Notes: a model not told the origin generated them from the sequence alone. A stretch of DNA of 64,000 nucleotides from Burkholderia multivorans ATCC BAA-247 (GCF_000959525.1 NZ_CP009832.1:3286001-3350000); one strand, 5' to 3'. Counted from the first letter of the stretch, positions 40,937 to 50,650 are shown. Numbers and translations are program-made.

Positions 40937-41010
40937 GGCCGTTGCACGCCTGCGTTTTTCCCGACGCGGCGATGCGCGTGCAACGATCCTATGGAGCACT
41001 GATCGACGTC

Positions 41011-41796
41011 ATGGAAAGGAAACCTCTCGTCGGCATCACCGCCGACTACACGCAGATCGGCGCACACGCGTCGCATACGGTCGGCGACAAGTACGTCGCC
41101 GCCATCGTCGACGGCGCGCAGGCGCTCGCGATGCTGCTGCCCGCGCTCGGCGAACGCCAATCGGTCGACGACGTGCTCGACGTCGTCGACGGCCTGCTGT
41201 TTACCGGCAGCTATTCGAACATCGAGCCGCACCGATACGGCGGCGAACCGAGCGCACCGGGCACGAAGCACGACCCGGCCCGCGATGCGACGACGCTGCC
41301 GCTGATGCGCGCCGCGATCGCGGCCGGCGTGCCCGTGCTTGCGGTATGCCGCGGCTTTCAGGAGCTGAACGTCGTCTGCGGCGGCACGCTGCATCAGCGC
41401 GTGCACGAAGTGCCGGGCCTCGCCGATCACCGCGAGGACGACGACGCGCCGCTGAACGTGCAGTACGGCCCCGCGCACACGGTGCGGGTGACGCCGGGCG
41501 GCATCCTGCACAAGCTCGCCGGCGGCCGCGACGAAGTGCACGTGAATTCGCTGCACAAGCAAGGCATCGCGCAGCTCGGTTCGAGCCTCGCGATCGAAGC
41601 CGTCGCGCCGGACGGGCTGATCGAGGCCGTCAGCGTCGTCGATGCGCGCGCCTTCGCGCTCGCCGTGCAATGGCATCCGGAATGGCGGCACGCGTACGAC
41701 CCGCTGTCGAGCGCGATCTTCCGCGCGTTCGGCGATGCGTGCCGCGCGCGCCGCGACGCGCGTTCGCATGCCCGGCCCGCCGCTGCGCTCGCCTGA
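41011..41796 (+). CDS. puuD: Gamma-glutamyl-gamma-aminobutyrate hydrolase
   Basis: 261 aa, class I glutamine-amidotransferase-like hydrolase (E. coli PuuD 254 aa). N-terminal KPLVGITADYTQIGAHASHTVGDKYVAAIV, then GLLFTGSYSNIEPHRYGGE, nucleophile elbow AVCRGFQELNVVCGGTLHQRVH with Cys, and VQWHPEW with the catalytic His-x-Glu. It releases GABA and glutamate from gamma-glutamyl-GABA. It is first in the plus-strand polyamine operon; an in-frame upstream ATG has no ribosome site. Confidence 0.93.
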   Translation: MERKPLVGITADYTQIGAHASHTVGDKYVAAIVDGAQALAMLLPALGERQSVDDVLDVVDGLLFTGSYSNIEPHRYGGEPSAPGTKHDPARDATTLPLMRAAIAAGVPVLAVCRGFQELNVVCGGTLHQRVHEVPGLADHREDDDAPLNVQYGPAHTVRVTPGGILHKLAGGRDEVHVNSLHKQGIAQLGSSLAIEAVAPDGLIEAVSVVDARAFALAVQWHPEWRHAYDPLSSAIFRAFGDACRARRDARSHARPAAALA

Positions 41797-41824
41797 GCGC
41801 GCCGACCCACTTACGAGAACGAAC

Positions 41825-43162
41825 ATGCAAGACATCGAAGACTTTCTGAAGCAGCACCGGATTACCGAGATCGAAGCGATCATTCCCGACATGGCCGGCA
41901 TCGCGCGCGGCAAGATCACGCCGCGCAACAAGTTCACGTCCGGCGAATCGATGCGGCTGCCGCAGGCCGTGATGGTGCAGACCGTCACCGGCGACTATCC
42001 GGACGACGGGTCGCTCTCCGGCGTCACCGATCCCGACATGGTGTGCGTACCCGACACGTCGACGATCCGGCTGATTCCGTGGGCCGTCGATCCGACCGCG
42101 CAGGTGATCCACGACTGCGTGCACTTCGACGGCTCGCCCGTCGAGATCTCGCCGCGCTACGTGCTGCGCCGCGTGCTCGACCTGTACAAGAAGAAGGGCT
42201 GGAAGCCGGTCGTCGCGCCCGAACTCGAGTTCTATCTGGTCGACATGAACAAGGACCCCGACCTGCCGCTGCGTCCGCCCGTCGGCCGCACGGGCCGGCC
42301 GGAAACGGGCCGCCAGTCGTATTCGATCGAGGCCGTCAACGAGTTCGATCCGCTGTTCGAAGACATCTACGAATACTGCGAGACGCAGGACCTCGACATC
42401 GACACGCTGATCCATGAAGTCGGTGCCGCGCAGATGGAAATCAACTTCATGCACGGCGATGCGCTGTCGCTCGCCGATCAGGTGTTCCTGTTCAAGCGCA
42501 CGGTGCGCGAAGCGGCGTTGCGTCACAACATGTACGCGACCTTCATGGCGAAGCCGATGGAAGGCGAACCGGGCTCGGCAATGCACGTGCATCAGAGCAT
42601 CGTCGACGAGGAAAGCGGCCAGAACCTGTTCACGTCGCCGGAAACGGGCGGCGCGACGTCGATGTTCTACAACTTCCTCGCCGGCTTGCAGAAGTACACG
42701 CCCGCGCTGATGCCGATCTTCGCGCCGTACATCAACTCGTATCGCCGGCTGTCGCGGTTCATGGCCGCGCCGATCAACGTGCAGTGGGGCTACGACAACC
42801 GCACGGTCGGCTTTCGCATTCCGCATTCGAGCCCGGCCGCGCGGCGCATCGAGAACCGGATTCCGGGCGTCGACTGCAATCCGTATCTGGCGCTCGCCGC
42901 GACGCTGGCGGCCGGCTATCTCGGCATCACGCAGCGGCTCGAGCCGACCGAGCCGCTCGTCAGCGACGGCTACTCGCTGCCGTATCAGCTGCCGCGCAAT
43001 CTCGAGGACGGGCTCACGCTGATGTCGGCATGCGAGCCGCTCGGCGAGATCCTCGGCCACAAGTTCCTGAAAGCGTATTTCGCGCTGAAGGAGACCGAAT
43101 ACGAAGCGTTCTTCCGCGTGATCAGCTCGTGGGAACGCCGTCATCTGCTGCTGCACGTGTAA
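41825..43162 (+). CDS. puuA: Gamma-glutamylpolyamine synthetase (glutamine synthetase family)
   Basis: 445 aa. Glutamine synthetase fold: PDMAGIARGKITPRNKF, PELEFYLVDMNKDPDLPLRPPVGRTGRPETGR, HEVGAAQMEINFMHGDALSLADQ (metal-binding Glu), PGSAMHVHQSI (His/Gly of the active site), QWGYDNRTVGFRIPHSSPAARRIENRIPGVDCNPYLALA. The length and lack of the adenylylation segment fit PuuA/GlnA3-type enzymes that ligate glutamate to putrescine, spermidine or other amines with ATP. The preceding gene ends 28 bases upstream. Confidence 0.93.
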   Translation: MQDIEDFLKQHRITEIEAIIPDMAGIARGKITPRNKFTSGESMRLPQAVMVQTVTGDYPDDGSLSGVTDPDMVCVPDTSTIRLIPWAVDPTAQVIHDCVHFDGSPVEISPRYVLRRVLDLYKKKGWKPVVAPELEFYLVDMNKDPDLPLRPPVGRTGRPETGRQSYSIEAVNEFDPLFEDIYEYCETQDLDIDTLIHEVGAAQMEINFMHGDALSLADQVFLFKRTVREAALRHNMYATFMAKPMEGEPGSAMHVHQSIVDEESGQNLFTSPETGGATSMFYNFLAGLQKYTPALMPIFAPYINSYRRLSRFMAAPINVQWGYDNRTVGFRIPHSSPAARRIENRIPGVDCNPYLALAATLAAGYLGITQRLEPTEPLVSDGYSLPYQLPRNLEDGLTLMSACEPLGEILGHKFLKAYFALKETEYEAFFRVISSWERRHLLLHV

Positions 43163-43190
43163 GCGCGCACAACCGCAATCCGGAGGAAAC

Positions 43191-44618
43191 ATGACCTATC
43201 GCAACGAATCCGCGTGGATCCAGCCCGCCGCACCGGCGGCCCGCGCGACGCAGGCGCGCTCGACCGCCGAATACCGCGCGCTCGACGCCGCGCACCACAT
43301 CCATCCGTTCTCCGACATGGGCGCGCTGAACCGCGCGGGCAGCCGCGTGATCGTGAAGGCCGACGGCGTCTATTTGTGGGACTCCGACGGCAACCAGATC
43401 ATCGACGGCATGGCCGGGCTCTGGTGCGTGAACGTCGGCTACGGCCGCAAGGAGCTGGCCGACGCCGCTTATCGGCAACTGCAGGAGCTGCCGTTCTACA
43501 ACACGTTCTTCAAGACCACGCACCCGCCGGTGATCGAACTCTCGGCGATGCTCGCCGAAGTCACGCCGCCCGGCTTCAATCACTTCTTCTATTGCAACAG
43601 CGGCTCGGAAGGCAACGACACCGTGCTGCGCGTCGTGCATCAGTACTGGCGCGTGCAGGGCAAGCCGCAGAAGAAGTACGTGATTTCGCGCAAGAACGGC
43701 TATCACGGCTCGACGATCGCGGGCGGCACGCTCGGCGGCATGGGCTACATGCACGAGCAGATGCCGTCGAAGGTCGAGCACATCGTCCATATCGACCAGC
43801 CGTATTTCTTCGGCGAAGCGCAGCCGGGCGAGACGCCCGAAGCGTTCGGCCTCGCGCGTGCGCAGCAGCTCGAAGCGAAGATTCTCGAGCTCGGCGCGGA
43901 GAACGTCGCGGCATTCATCGGCGAGCCGTTCCAGGGTGCCGGCGGCGTGATCTTTCCGCCGTCGACGTACTGGCCGGAAATCCAGCGAATCTGCCGCAAG
44001 TACGACATTCTGCTCGTCGCCGACGAAGTGATCGGCGGCTTCGGCCGTACCGGCGAATGGTTCGCGCATCAGCACTTCGGCTTCGAACCCGATCTGATCA
44101 CGATGGCCAAGGGGCTCACGTCGGGCTACGTGCCGATGGGCGCGGTCGGCATTCACGAGCGCGTCGCGCGGCCGATCATCGACAACGGCGAATTCAATCA
44201 CGGACTCACGTATTCGGGGCATCCGGTGGCCGCGGCGGTGGCGGTCGCGAACCTCAAGCTGCTGCGCGACGAGGGCATCGTCGAGCGCGTGAAGCGCGAC
44301 ACGGGCCCGTACTTCCAGGCACTGATGCGCGAGACGTTCGCACGTCATCCGATCGTCGGCGAAGTGCACGGCCACGGGCTCGTCGCGAGCCTGCAGCTCG
44401 CAGAGGCGCCGGCCGAACGCCGCCGCTTCGCGAACGGCGGCGACGTCGGCACGATCTGCCGCGACTTCTGCTTCAACGGCAACCTCATCATGCGCGCGAC
44501 CGGCGACCGGATGCTGCTGTCGCCGCCGCTCGTGATCTCGCGGCAGGAAATCGATGAACTCGTGTCGAAGGCGAAGCGGGCCGTCGATGCGACCGCCCAG
44601 CAGCTGGGCCTTTCGTAA
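43191..44618 (+). CDS. spuC: Putrescine/polyamine:pyruvate aminotransferase (SpuC-like)
   Basis: 475 aa class III PLP aminotransferase. HHIHPFSDMGALNRAGSRVI is the omega-transaminase N-terminus; ALWCVNVGYGR-type segment, FYCNSGSEGNDTVLRVVHQYW, KNGYHGSTIAGGTLGGMGYMHEQM, LLVADEVIGGFGRTGEWFAHQHFGFEPDLITMAKGLTSGYVPMGAVGI with the Schiff-base Lys in MAKGLTSG. SpuC moves the amino group of putrescine or a related amine to pyruvate. It offers a transamination branch next to the PuuB oxidases. Confidence 0.93.
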   Translation: MTYRNESAWIQPAAPAARATQARSTAEYRALDAAHHIHPFSDMGALNRAGSRVIVKADGVYLWDSDGNQIIDGMAGLWCVNVGYGRKELADAAYRQLQELPFYNTFFKTTHPPVIELSAMLAEVTPPGFNHFFYCNSGSEGNDTVLRVVHQYWRVQGKPQKKYVISRKNGYHGSTIAGGTLGGMGYMHEQMPSKVEHIVHIDQPYFFGEAQPGETPEAFGLARAQQLEAKILELGAENVAAFIGEPFQGAGGVIFPPSTYWPEIQRICRKYDILLVADEVIGGFGRTGEWFAHQHFGFEPDLITMAKGLTSGYVPMGAVGIHERVARPIIDNGEFNHGLTYSGHPVAAAVAVANLKLLRDEGIVERVKRDTGPYFQALMRETFARHPIVGEVHGHGLVASLQLAEAPAERRRFANGGDVGTICRDFCFNGNLIMRATGDRMLLSPPLVISRQEIDELVSKAKRAVDATAQQLGLS

Positions 44619-44679
44619 CGGCTTTGCCTACAGGTGTGCGGCGGGCGCCGCACGCCGCCACAACCAGGGGAACTCCACC

Positions 44680-45795
44680 ATGCGTGCTCGCTTTCTTCGT
44701 CATGCCTGCTCCGCCGCTGCCCTTGCCGCAGCGGCCGCGTTCACGTCCGTCGCCAGCCGATCGGCACATGCCGACGAGCTGAACGTCTACAACTGGTCCG
44801 ACTACATCGCGCCGGACACGATTCCGAACTTCCAGAAGCAGACCGGCATCCACGTGAAGTACGACAACTACGACAGCGACGACACGCTGCAGGCCAAGCT
44901 GCTCGCCGGCAGCTCGGGCTACGACATCGTCGTGCCGACGTCGAACTACATGGCCAAGCAGATTCAGGCCGGCGTGTACCAGAAGCTCGACAAATCGAAG
45001 CTGCCGAATCTCGCGAACCTCGATCCCGTGCTGATGAAGATGATCTCCGACGCCGATCCGGGCAACCAGTACGGCGTGCCCTGGGCATACGGCACCGACG
45101 GGATCGGCTACAACGTGCAGGCGGTGAAGAAGGCGCTCGGCGACAAGGCGCCCGTCGACAGCTGGGCGCTCGTGTTCGATCCGACCAACATGGAGAAGCT
45201 GAAGAGCTGCGGCGTGTCGATCCTCGATCAGGCCGTCGACGTGTTCGCGGCCACGCTGCAATACATGGGCAAGAACCCGAACAGCACGAATCCGGCCGAC
45301 TATCAGGCCGCCTTCGACGTGCTGAAGAAAGTCCGCCCGTACATCACGCAGTTCAACTCGTCGGGCTACATCAACGACCTCGCGAACAACGACGTCTGCG
45401 TCGCGCTCGGCTGGTCGGGCGACGTCGGCATCGCGCATCGCCGCGCGGCCGAAGCGAAGCGCTCGTACGACATCCGCTTCGCCAATCCGAAGGAAGGCGG
45501 ACTGCTGTGGTTCGACGTGATGGTGATCCCGAAGGACGCGCCGCATCCCGAGAACGCGCTGAAGTGGATCAACTACGTGTCCGATCCGAAGGTCAACGCG
45601 GCCATCACGAACACGGTGTTCTATCCGACCGCGAACAAGGCCGCGCGCCAGTTCGTGACGCCGGCCGTCGCCCAGGACCCGACCGTGTATCCCTCCGAAG
45701 AGGTGCTGAAGAAGATGGTGCTGATGAAGCCGATGCCGGCCGAGATCCTGCGGCTGGAAAACCGTCTGTGGGCGCAGCTGAAGACCGGCCACTGA
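44680..45795 (+). CDS. potF: Polyamine ABC transporter substrate-binding protein (PotF/SpuD-like)
   Basis: 371 aa. The signal peptide is MRARFLRHACSAAALAAAAA with cleavage near AHADELNVYNWSDYIAPDTI. NVYNWSDYI is the PotF/SpuD opening. Putrescine-pocket features are KYDNYDSDDTLQAKLLAGSSGYDIVVPTSNYMAKQIQAG, GVPWAYGTDGIGYN, LGWSGDVGIAHRRA and KEGGLLWFDVMVIPKDAPHPENA. It delivers polyamine to the PotGHI complex encoded next. Confidence 0.95.
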   Translation: MRARFLRHACSAAALAAAAAFTSVASRSAHADELNVYNWSDYIAPDTIPNFQKQTGIHVKYDNYDSDDTLQAKLLAGSSGYDIVVPTSNYMAKQIQAGVYQKLDKSKLPNLANLDPVLMKMISDADPGNQYGVPWAYGTDGIGYNVQAVKKALGDKAPVDSWALVFDPTNMEKLKSCGVSILDQAVDVFAATLQYMGKNPNSTNPADYQAAFDVLKKVRPYITQFNSSGYINDLANNDVCVALGWSGDVGIAHRRAAEAKRSYDIRFANPKEGGLLWFDVMVIPKDAPHPENALKWINYVSDPKVNAAITNTVFYPTANKAARQFVTPAVAQDPTVYPSEEVLKKMVLMKPMPAEILRLENRLWAQLKTGH

Positions 45796-45971
45796 CCGCG
45801 ATGCCGCACGGCGTCGCGCAGGCCGCCCGCCTGCCGCGCGCCTGACATTCGCGGACAGCGTCCGCCCGCGCGCGCCGCGCGCACCTGTTCCATCCGGCCC
45901 GAGCCGTTTTCCGCGAGTCGCGTTGCGCGCCTCGTGCGGGAGCGCTCGCGCCTGCAATCCGTGAAGAACGA

Positions 45972-47138
45972 ATGGTGACTCCCATGCAATCGATTCCCTC
46001 TTCCGCCGCTGCGCGCCACGTGCAGCCGGCCGCGGCCGTCCGTCCCGCCAACGACGCGTTCGTGCGCATCGAAAACGTCGTGAAGAAGTTCGGCGACAGC
46101 ACCGCCGTCGACAACGTGAACCTGACGATCGCGAAGAACGAGCTGTTCGCGCTGCTCGGCAGTTCGGGCTGCGGCAAGTCGACGCTGCTGCGCATGCTCG
46201 CGGGCCTCGAAACCGCGACGTCCGGCAGGATCTACGTCGACGGCGAAGATCTCGCGTCGCTGCCGCCGTACCGCCGTCCGGTGAACATGATGTTCCAGTC
46301 GTACGCGCTGTTTCCGCACATGAGCGTCGAATCGAACGTCGCGTTCGGGCTGAAGCAGGAAGGCACGCCGAAGCACGAGATTCGCGAACGCGTCGCCGAT
46401 GCGCTCGCGCTCGTGCAGATGAGCAAGTACGCGAAGCGCAAGCCGCACCAGCTGTCGGGCGGCCAGCAGCAGCGCGTCGCGCTCGCGCGCTCGCTCGTCA
46501 AGCGTCCGAAGCTGCTGCTGCTCGACGAGCCGATGTCCGCGCTCGACAAGAAGATCCGGCAGAAGACGCAGCTCGAACTCGTCAACATCATCGACAAGGT
46601 CGACGTGACCTGCGTGATGGTCACGCACGATCAGGAAGAAGCGATGACGATGGCGAGCCGCCTCGCGGTGATGAGCGAAGGCCGCATCGTGCAGATCGGC
46701 ACGCCGGGCGAAGTCTACGAGTATCCGAACAGCCGCTTCTCGGCCGAATTCATCGGCTCGACGAACCTGTTCGAGGGCCGCGTCGTCGAGGACGAGCCCG
46801 ACCACATCTTCGTCGAGAGCGACGATCTCGAAACACGCATGTACGTGAGCCACGGCGTGACGGGGCCGCTCGGGATGCCGGTCGGCATCTCGGTGCGCCC
46901 CGAGCGCGTGCACGTGTCGCGCGAGAAGCCGAAGGCACCGCACAACTGGGCGCGCGGCGTCGTCACCGACATCGCCTACATGGGCAGCTACTCGCTGTAT
47001 CACGTGCGGCTGCCGAGCGGCAAGACGGTCGTGTCGAACCTGTCGAGCTCGCATCTGATGCACGACGGCGCGCCGTCGTGGAACGACGACGTGTTCGTCT
47101 CGTGGTCGCCGGCGAGCGGCGTCGTGCTGACGCAGTGA
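45972..47138 (+). CDS. potG: Polyamine ABC transporter ATP-binding protein
   Basis: 388 aa from the ATG at 45972; a second in-frame ATG at 45984 is possible. Walker A GSSGCGKSTLLRMLAG, Q-loop MMFQSYALFPHMSVESNVAFGLK, signature LSGGQQQRVALARSL, Walker B LLLLDEPMSALDKKIRQKTQ and the switch VMVTHDQEEAMTMASR. The C-terminal TOBE-type domain (from about 290) is as in PotG/PotA. A 176-base gap after potF contains no evident gene. Confidence 0.97.
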   Translation: MVTPMQSIPSSAAARHVQPAAAVRPANDAFVRIENVVKKFGDSTAVDNVNLTIAKNELFALLGSSGCGKSTLLRMLAGLETATSGRIYVDGEDLASLPPYRRPVNMMFQSYALFPHMSVESNVAFGLKQEGTPKHEIRERVADALALVQMSKYAKRKPHQLSGGQQQRVALARSLVKRPKLLLLDEPMSALDKKIRQKTQLELVNIIDKVDVTCVMVTHDQEEAMTMASRLAVMSEGRIVQIGTPGEVYEYPNSRFSAEFIGSTNLFEGRVVEDEPDHIFVESDDLETRMYVSHGVTGPLGMPVGISVRPERVHVSREKPKAPHNWARGVVTDIAYMGSYSLYHVRLPSGKTVVSNLSSSHLMHDGAPSWNDDVFVSWSPASGVVLTQ

Positions 47139-47148
47139 GGAGCCGACG

Positions 47149-48135
47149 ATGAGAACCTCCGCTTCCCCTTCGTCCGCGCCGGTGTCGCCCGGCGCCGTGC
47201 CGGCTGCCGCGGCGCCGCGCCGCCGCGCGCGTTTCCCCACGCTGTCTCGCCTGCTGCCGTCCGGGCGCAGCGTCGCGATCGGCGTGCCGTTCCTGTGGCT
47301 CGCGGTCTTCTTCGCGCTGCCGTTCGTGCTGGTGCTGAAGATCAGCTTCGCCGATCAGGTGATGGGCATTCCGCCGTACACGTCGCTCGTGCAGGTCAAG
47401 GACGGCGTCGTGCACTTCGCGCTGCAGCTGTCGCACTACGCGTTTCTGCTGCAGGACGACCTGTACGTCGCGACCTATCTCAGCTCGCTGAAGATGGCGG
47501 CCGTATCGACGGTGTTCTGCCTGCTGATCGGCTATCCGATGGCGTACTACATCGCGCGCTCGGAGCCCGGCACGCGCAACGTGCTGATGATGGCCGTGAT
47601 GCTGCCGTTCTGGACGTCGTTCCTGATTCGCGTGTACGCGTGGATCGGCATCCTGAAGGACGACGGCCTGCTGAACCACGCGCTGATCGCGCTCGGCATC
47701 ATCCACACGCCGCTGCGGCTCTATCACAGCGACGCGGGCGTCTACATCGGGATGGTCTATTCGTACCTGCCGTTCATGGTGATGCCGCTGTACGCGCACC
47801 TCGTGAAGATGGACCTCACGCTGCTCGAAGCCGCATACGACCTCGGCGCGAAGCCGTGGGTCGCATTCACGCGCATCACGCTGCCGCTGTCGAAAAACGG
47901 AATCATCGCGGGCAGCCTGCTCGTGTTCATTCCGGCGGTCGGCGAATACGTGATTCCGGAGCTGCTCGGCGGCGCCGACACGCTGATGATCGGGCGCGTC
48001 ATGTGGGATGAGTTCTTCAACAACATGGACTGGCCGATGGCGTCCGCGGTCACCGTCGCGATGGTGCTGCTGCTGCTCGTGCCGATGGCGTTGTTCCAGT
48101 ACTACCAGGTCAAGGAACTGGAGGAAGCGAAATGA
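47149..48135 (+). CDS. potH: Polyamine ABC transporter permease
   Basis: 328 aa, six predicted membrane helices after an N-terminal basic extension. Helix 1 GVPFLWLAVFFALPFVLVLKISFADQVMGIPPY; the cytosolic EAA coupling loop MDLTLLEAAYDLGAKPWVAFTRITLPLSKNGIIAG. Closely fits PotH. It begins ten bases after potG and overlaps potI by four bases. Confidence 0.96.
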   Translation: MRTSASPSSAPVSPGAVPAAAAPRRRARFPTLSRLLPSGRSVAIGVPFLWLAVFFALPFVLVLKISFADQVMGIPPYTSLVQVKDGVVHFALQLSHYAFLLQDDLYVATYLSSLKMAAVSTVFCLLIGYPMAYYIARSEPGTRNVLMMAVMLPFWTSFLIRVYAWIGILKDDGLLNHALIALGIIHTPLRLYHSDAGVYIGMVYSYLPFMVMPLYAHLVKMDLTLLEAAYDLGAKPWVAFTRITLPLSKNGIIAGSLLVFIPAVGEYVIPELLGGADTLMIGRVMWDEFFNNMDWPMASAVTVAMVLLLLVPMALFQYYQVKELEEAK

Positions 48136-48971
48136 TCAAGCCGAGCAAACCGCTGTCGACGGGCGTTCTCGCCTTCGGCTTCCTGTTTCTGTACATCCCG
48201 ATCATCAGCCTCGTCGTGTACTCGTTCAACGAGTCGAAGCTGGTCACCGTGTGGTCCGGCTTCTCGCTGAGGTGGTATGCGGCGCTCTGGCAGGACGACG
48301 AGCTGCTGACGGCCGCCTGGCTGTCGCTGAAGATCGGCCTGCTGACCGCGACCGCGTCGGTCGTGATCGGCACCTGGGCCGGCTTCGTGCTCGCGCGCTT
48401 CGGGCGCTTCCGCGGCTTCACGCTCTACACGGGGATGATCAACGCGCCGCTCGTGATTCCCGAAGTAATTCAAGGGATCTCGCTGCTGCTGCTGTTCGTC
48501 GCGCTCGAGCAGATGTTCGGCTGGCCGAAGGGCCGCGGGATGGTGACGATCTGGATCGGCCACGTGATGCTCTGCGTGTCGTACGTCGCGATCATCGTGC
48601 AGTCGCGCGTGAAAGAGATGAACAAGTCGCTCGAGGAGGCGGCGCTCGATCTCGGCGCGACGCCGTTGAAGGTGTTCTTCGTCGTCACGCTGCCGCTGAT
48701 CTCGCAGGCGCTGCTGTCGGGCTGGCTGCTGTCGTTCACGCTGTCGATCGACGATCTGGTGCTGTCGGCGTTCCTGTCGGGCCCCGGCTCGACGACGCTG
48801 CCGCTCGTCGTGTTCTCGCGCGTGCGGCTCGGACTCAATCCGGAGATGAATGCACTCGCGACGCTGTTCATCACCGCCGTGACGATCGGCGTGATCGTCG
48901 TGAACCAGATGATGATCGCGCGCGAACGCCGACGCGTGGCCGATTTGAAGCACGCGTTCGCGGCCGCGTAA
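48132..48971 (+). CDS. potI: Polyamine ABC transporter permease
   Basis: 279 aa, six membrane helices. TGVLAFGFLFLYIPIISLVVYSFNESKLVTVWSGFSLRWYAALWQDDEL is a PotI-type N-terminus. EAA loop MNKSLEEAALDLGATPLKVFFVVTLPLISQALLSGWLLSFTLSIDDLVLSAFLSGPGSTTLPLVVFSRVRLG. Translationally coupled to potH; forms the heterodimeric channel with it. Confidence 0.96.
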   Translation: MIKPSKPLSTGVLAFGFLFLYIPIISLVVYSFNESKLVTVWSGFSLRWYAALWQDDELLTAAWLSLKIGLLTATASVVIGTWAGFVLARFGRFRGFTLYTGMINAPLVIPEVIQGISLLLLFVALEQMFGWPKGRGMVTIWIGHVMLCVSYVAIIVQSRVKEMNKSLEEAALDLGATPLKVFFVVTLPLISQALLSGWLLSFTLSIDDLVLSAFLSGPGSTTLPLVVFSRVRLGLNPEMNALATLFITAVTIGVIVVNQMMIARERRRVADLKHAFAAA

Positions 48972-49072
48972 GCCCGCCCTGCCATCCGTACCGAAAACAA
49001 CCCGGCGCGTCGCGCTAGGCGGCGCGCCGTTCGACCACGCATTGACGACGCGCACGACAAGGAGAATCCGCA

Positions 49073-50650
49073 ATGAAGAAGAAACTGATCTGTCTGCTGG
49101 TGGCCGGCGCACTGCCGGGCATCGCGCTGGCCGACTCGACATCCGCGCAGATCAAGGCGCTGCAGGCGCAGGTGGCGGCGCTGCAGCAGCAGATGAAGGC
49201 GATGCAGGCGCAGCTCGCCGCGCGGCCGGGCGCCGCCGCGAATACGTCGGGCGGCACGAAGGCCCCCGTCGCACCGGTCGCGGTGGCCGCCGATCCGGGC
49301 TCGCCCGATTACGGCAAGGCGCCGGCCATGCTGACCAACGACGACGTGACCGAGATGAAGCAGCAGATCGCGAGCCAGCAGCTGAAGGTCGACACGCTGA
49401 CCGACGCGGCGAACACCGGGCCGCTCGCGGGGCTGTCGGTGACCGGCTACATCGACCCGACCTACATCTACAACCGCGCGGCCGGCACGTCGTCGTTCCT
49501 GTTCGCGAACCACGAGAACGCGTACAACTACTTCAACAGCACGTTCGGCGACCTCTATCTCGACATCAAGAAGACGTTCGGCGTCGGCCCGATGGCGCCG
49601 TCGGCCGAGATCACGCTGATGCCGAACCGCGGCAACGGCATCACGCTGCTGCAGAACTCGCGCGGCTCGATTACCGACAACCTGCTGAACACGGCGGTCG
49701 TGAACGTGCCGATCACCGCGACGACGACGCTCGTCGCCGGCCTGATTCCGAGCTTCGGCGGCTACGAGGTCCAGCAGTCGAACCAGATGCTCACGCTCAC
49801 ACACAACCTGCTGTACGACTTCTCCGATCCGGGCAGCTACGTCGGCGCGGGCATGAACTACACGAAGGGCGCCTGGGCGTGGAAGTTCTTCCTCGGCAAC
49901 GAGCAGTACCGCACCTACGGCTCGGTCACGCAGACCGGCACCAACGCGCTCGGTGATCCGATCACGACCAGCAACAAGGTGCCGACCTTCACCGCACGCG
50001 CGGACTACACGTGGTCGAGCGCGCTCGACATCGGCGGGTCGTTCAATATCGGCCGCCAGACCTTGCCGAGCGCGATCGACCCGGCGACCGGCAACGTGTC
50101 GTACGGCGTCGGCGGCGCCGCGCCGAGCGCCTACGGCACGTTCTTCTTCGCAGAAGCGGACGCGACCTACACGCTCGCCGACGTGCAATACAACGCCGAA
50201 CTCGACTACGGCCAGCAGCAGCATGCGGCGTACAACGGCGGGCTCGCGCAGTGGTACGGGCTGTCGCTGCTCGCGCACCGCAAGTTCAACGCGCCGGTGG
50301 TCGGCCGCATGGGCGTGACGCTGCGCTACGATGCGCTCGTGAACCGCAAGAACGGCGGCGGCGGCGGCGGCATCGCGCTGAACGGCAACGGGATGGATCC
50401 GTACAACGGCTTCGGCGTCGACGCGGACTGCCTCGCGACGTCGAAGGCGAACGGCGGGCTCGGCTTCGACTGCAAGGGCGCGATCCGTCAGGACGTCGCG
50501 CTCGACCTGCTGTTCTATCCGACGCAGCAGATCACCGTGAAGGTCGAATACCGGCACGACTGGGCGAACAACAAGGTGTTCCTGCGCAACGACGGCTCGT
50601 ACGGCAAGTCGAACGATCTGCTCGCGACGCAGTTCATCTATTCGTTCTGA
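49073..50650 (+). CDS. DUF3138 family outer-membrane beta-barrel protein
   Basis: 525 aa. Signal peptide MKKKLICLLVAGALPGIALA, then a coiled coil of Gln/Leu heptads (QIKALQAQVAALQQQMKAMQAQLA, residues about 25-48), as in trimeric porins with an N-terminal periplasmic coil. The remaining 430 residues are amphipathic strands (LSVTGYIDPTYIYNRAAGTSSF, YLDIKKTFGVGP, VEYRHDWANNKVFLRNDGSY), ending in the aromatic terminus FIYSF. DUF3138 proteins are little studied. Its place between the polyamine permeases and oxidoreductases suggests an outer-membrane channel for polyamines. A good GGAG ribosome site is present. Confidence 0.85.
   Translation: MKKKLICLLVAGALPGIALADSTSAQIKALQAQVAALQQQMKAMQAQLAARPGAAANTSGGTKAPVAPVAVAADPGSPDYGKAPAMLTNDDVTEMKQQIASQQLKVDTLTDAANTGPLAGLSVTGYIDPTYIYNRAAGTSSFLFANHENAYNYFNSTFGDLYLDIKKTFGVGPMAPSAEITLMPNRGNGITLLQNSRGSITDNLLNTAVVNVPITATTTLVAGLIPSFGGYEVQQSNQMLTLTHNLLYDFSDPGSYVGAGMNYTKGAWAWKFFLGNEQYRTYGSVTQTGTNALGDPITTSNKVPTFTARADYTWSSALDIGGSFNIGRQTLPSAIDPATGNVSYGVGGAAPSAYGTFFFAEADATYTLADVQYNAELDYGQQQHAAYNGGLAQWYGLSLLAHRKFNAPVVGRMGVTLRYDALVNRKNGGGGGGIALNGNGMDPYNGFGVDADCLATSKANGGLGFDCKGAIRQDVALDLLFYPTQQITVKVEYRHDWANNKVFLRNDGSYGKSNDLLATQFIYSF

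Larger units (their letters stand above)
40108..41010. other. 903-bp divergent intergenic region with operator, promoter and serial hairpins
   Basis: No convincing gene: the short open frames (for example 40503-40727 and 40543-40839) lack ribosome sites and domains. The left 300 bases are AT-richer and hold the PuuR-box-like sequence and a sigma-70-like promoter for the plus strand. The right 350 bases hold several perfect inverted repeats. Transcription from that promoter would give a leader of about 680 bases before puuD. Confidence 0.65.

Noticed and set aside
40658-40999. Minus-strand 113-codon open frame before puuD
   Set aside because: Arg/Ala-rich composition typical of noncoding GC-rich DNA and it crosses the inverted repeats.
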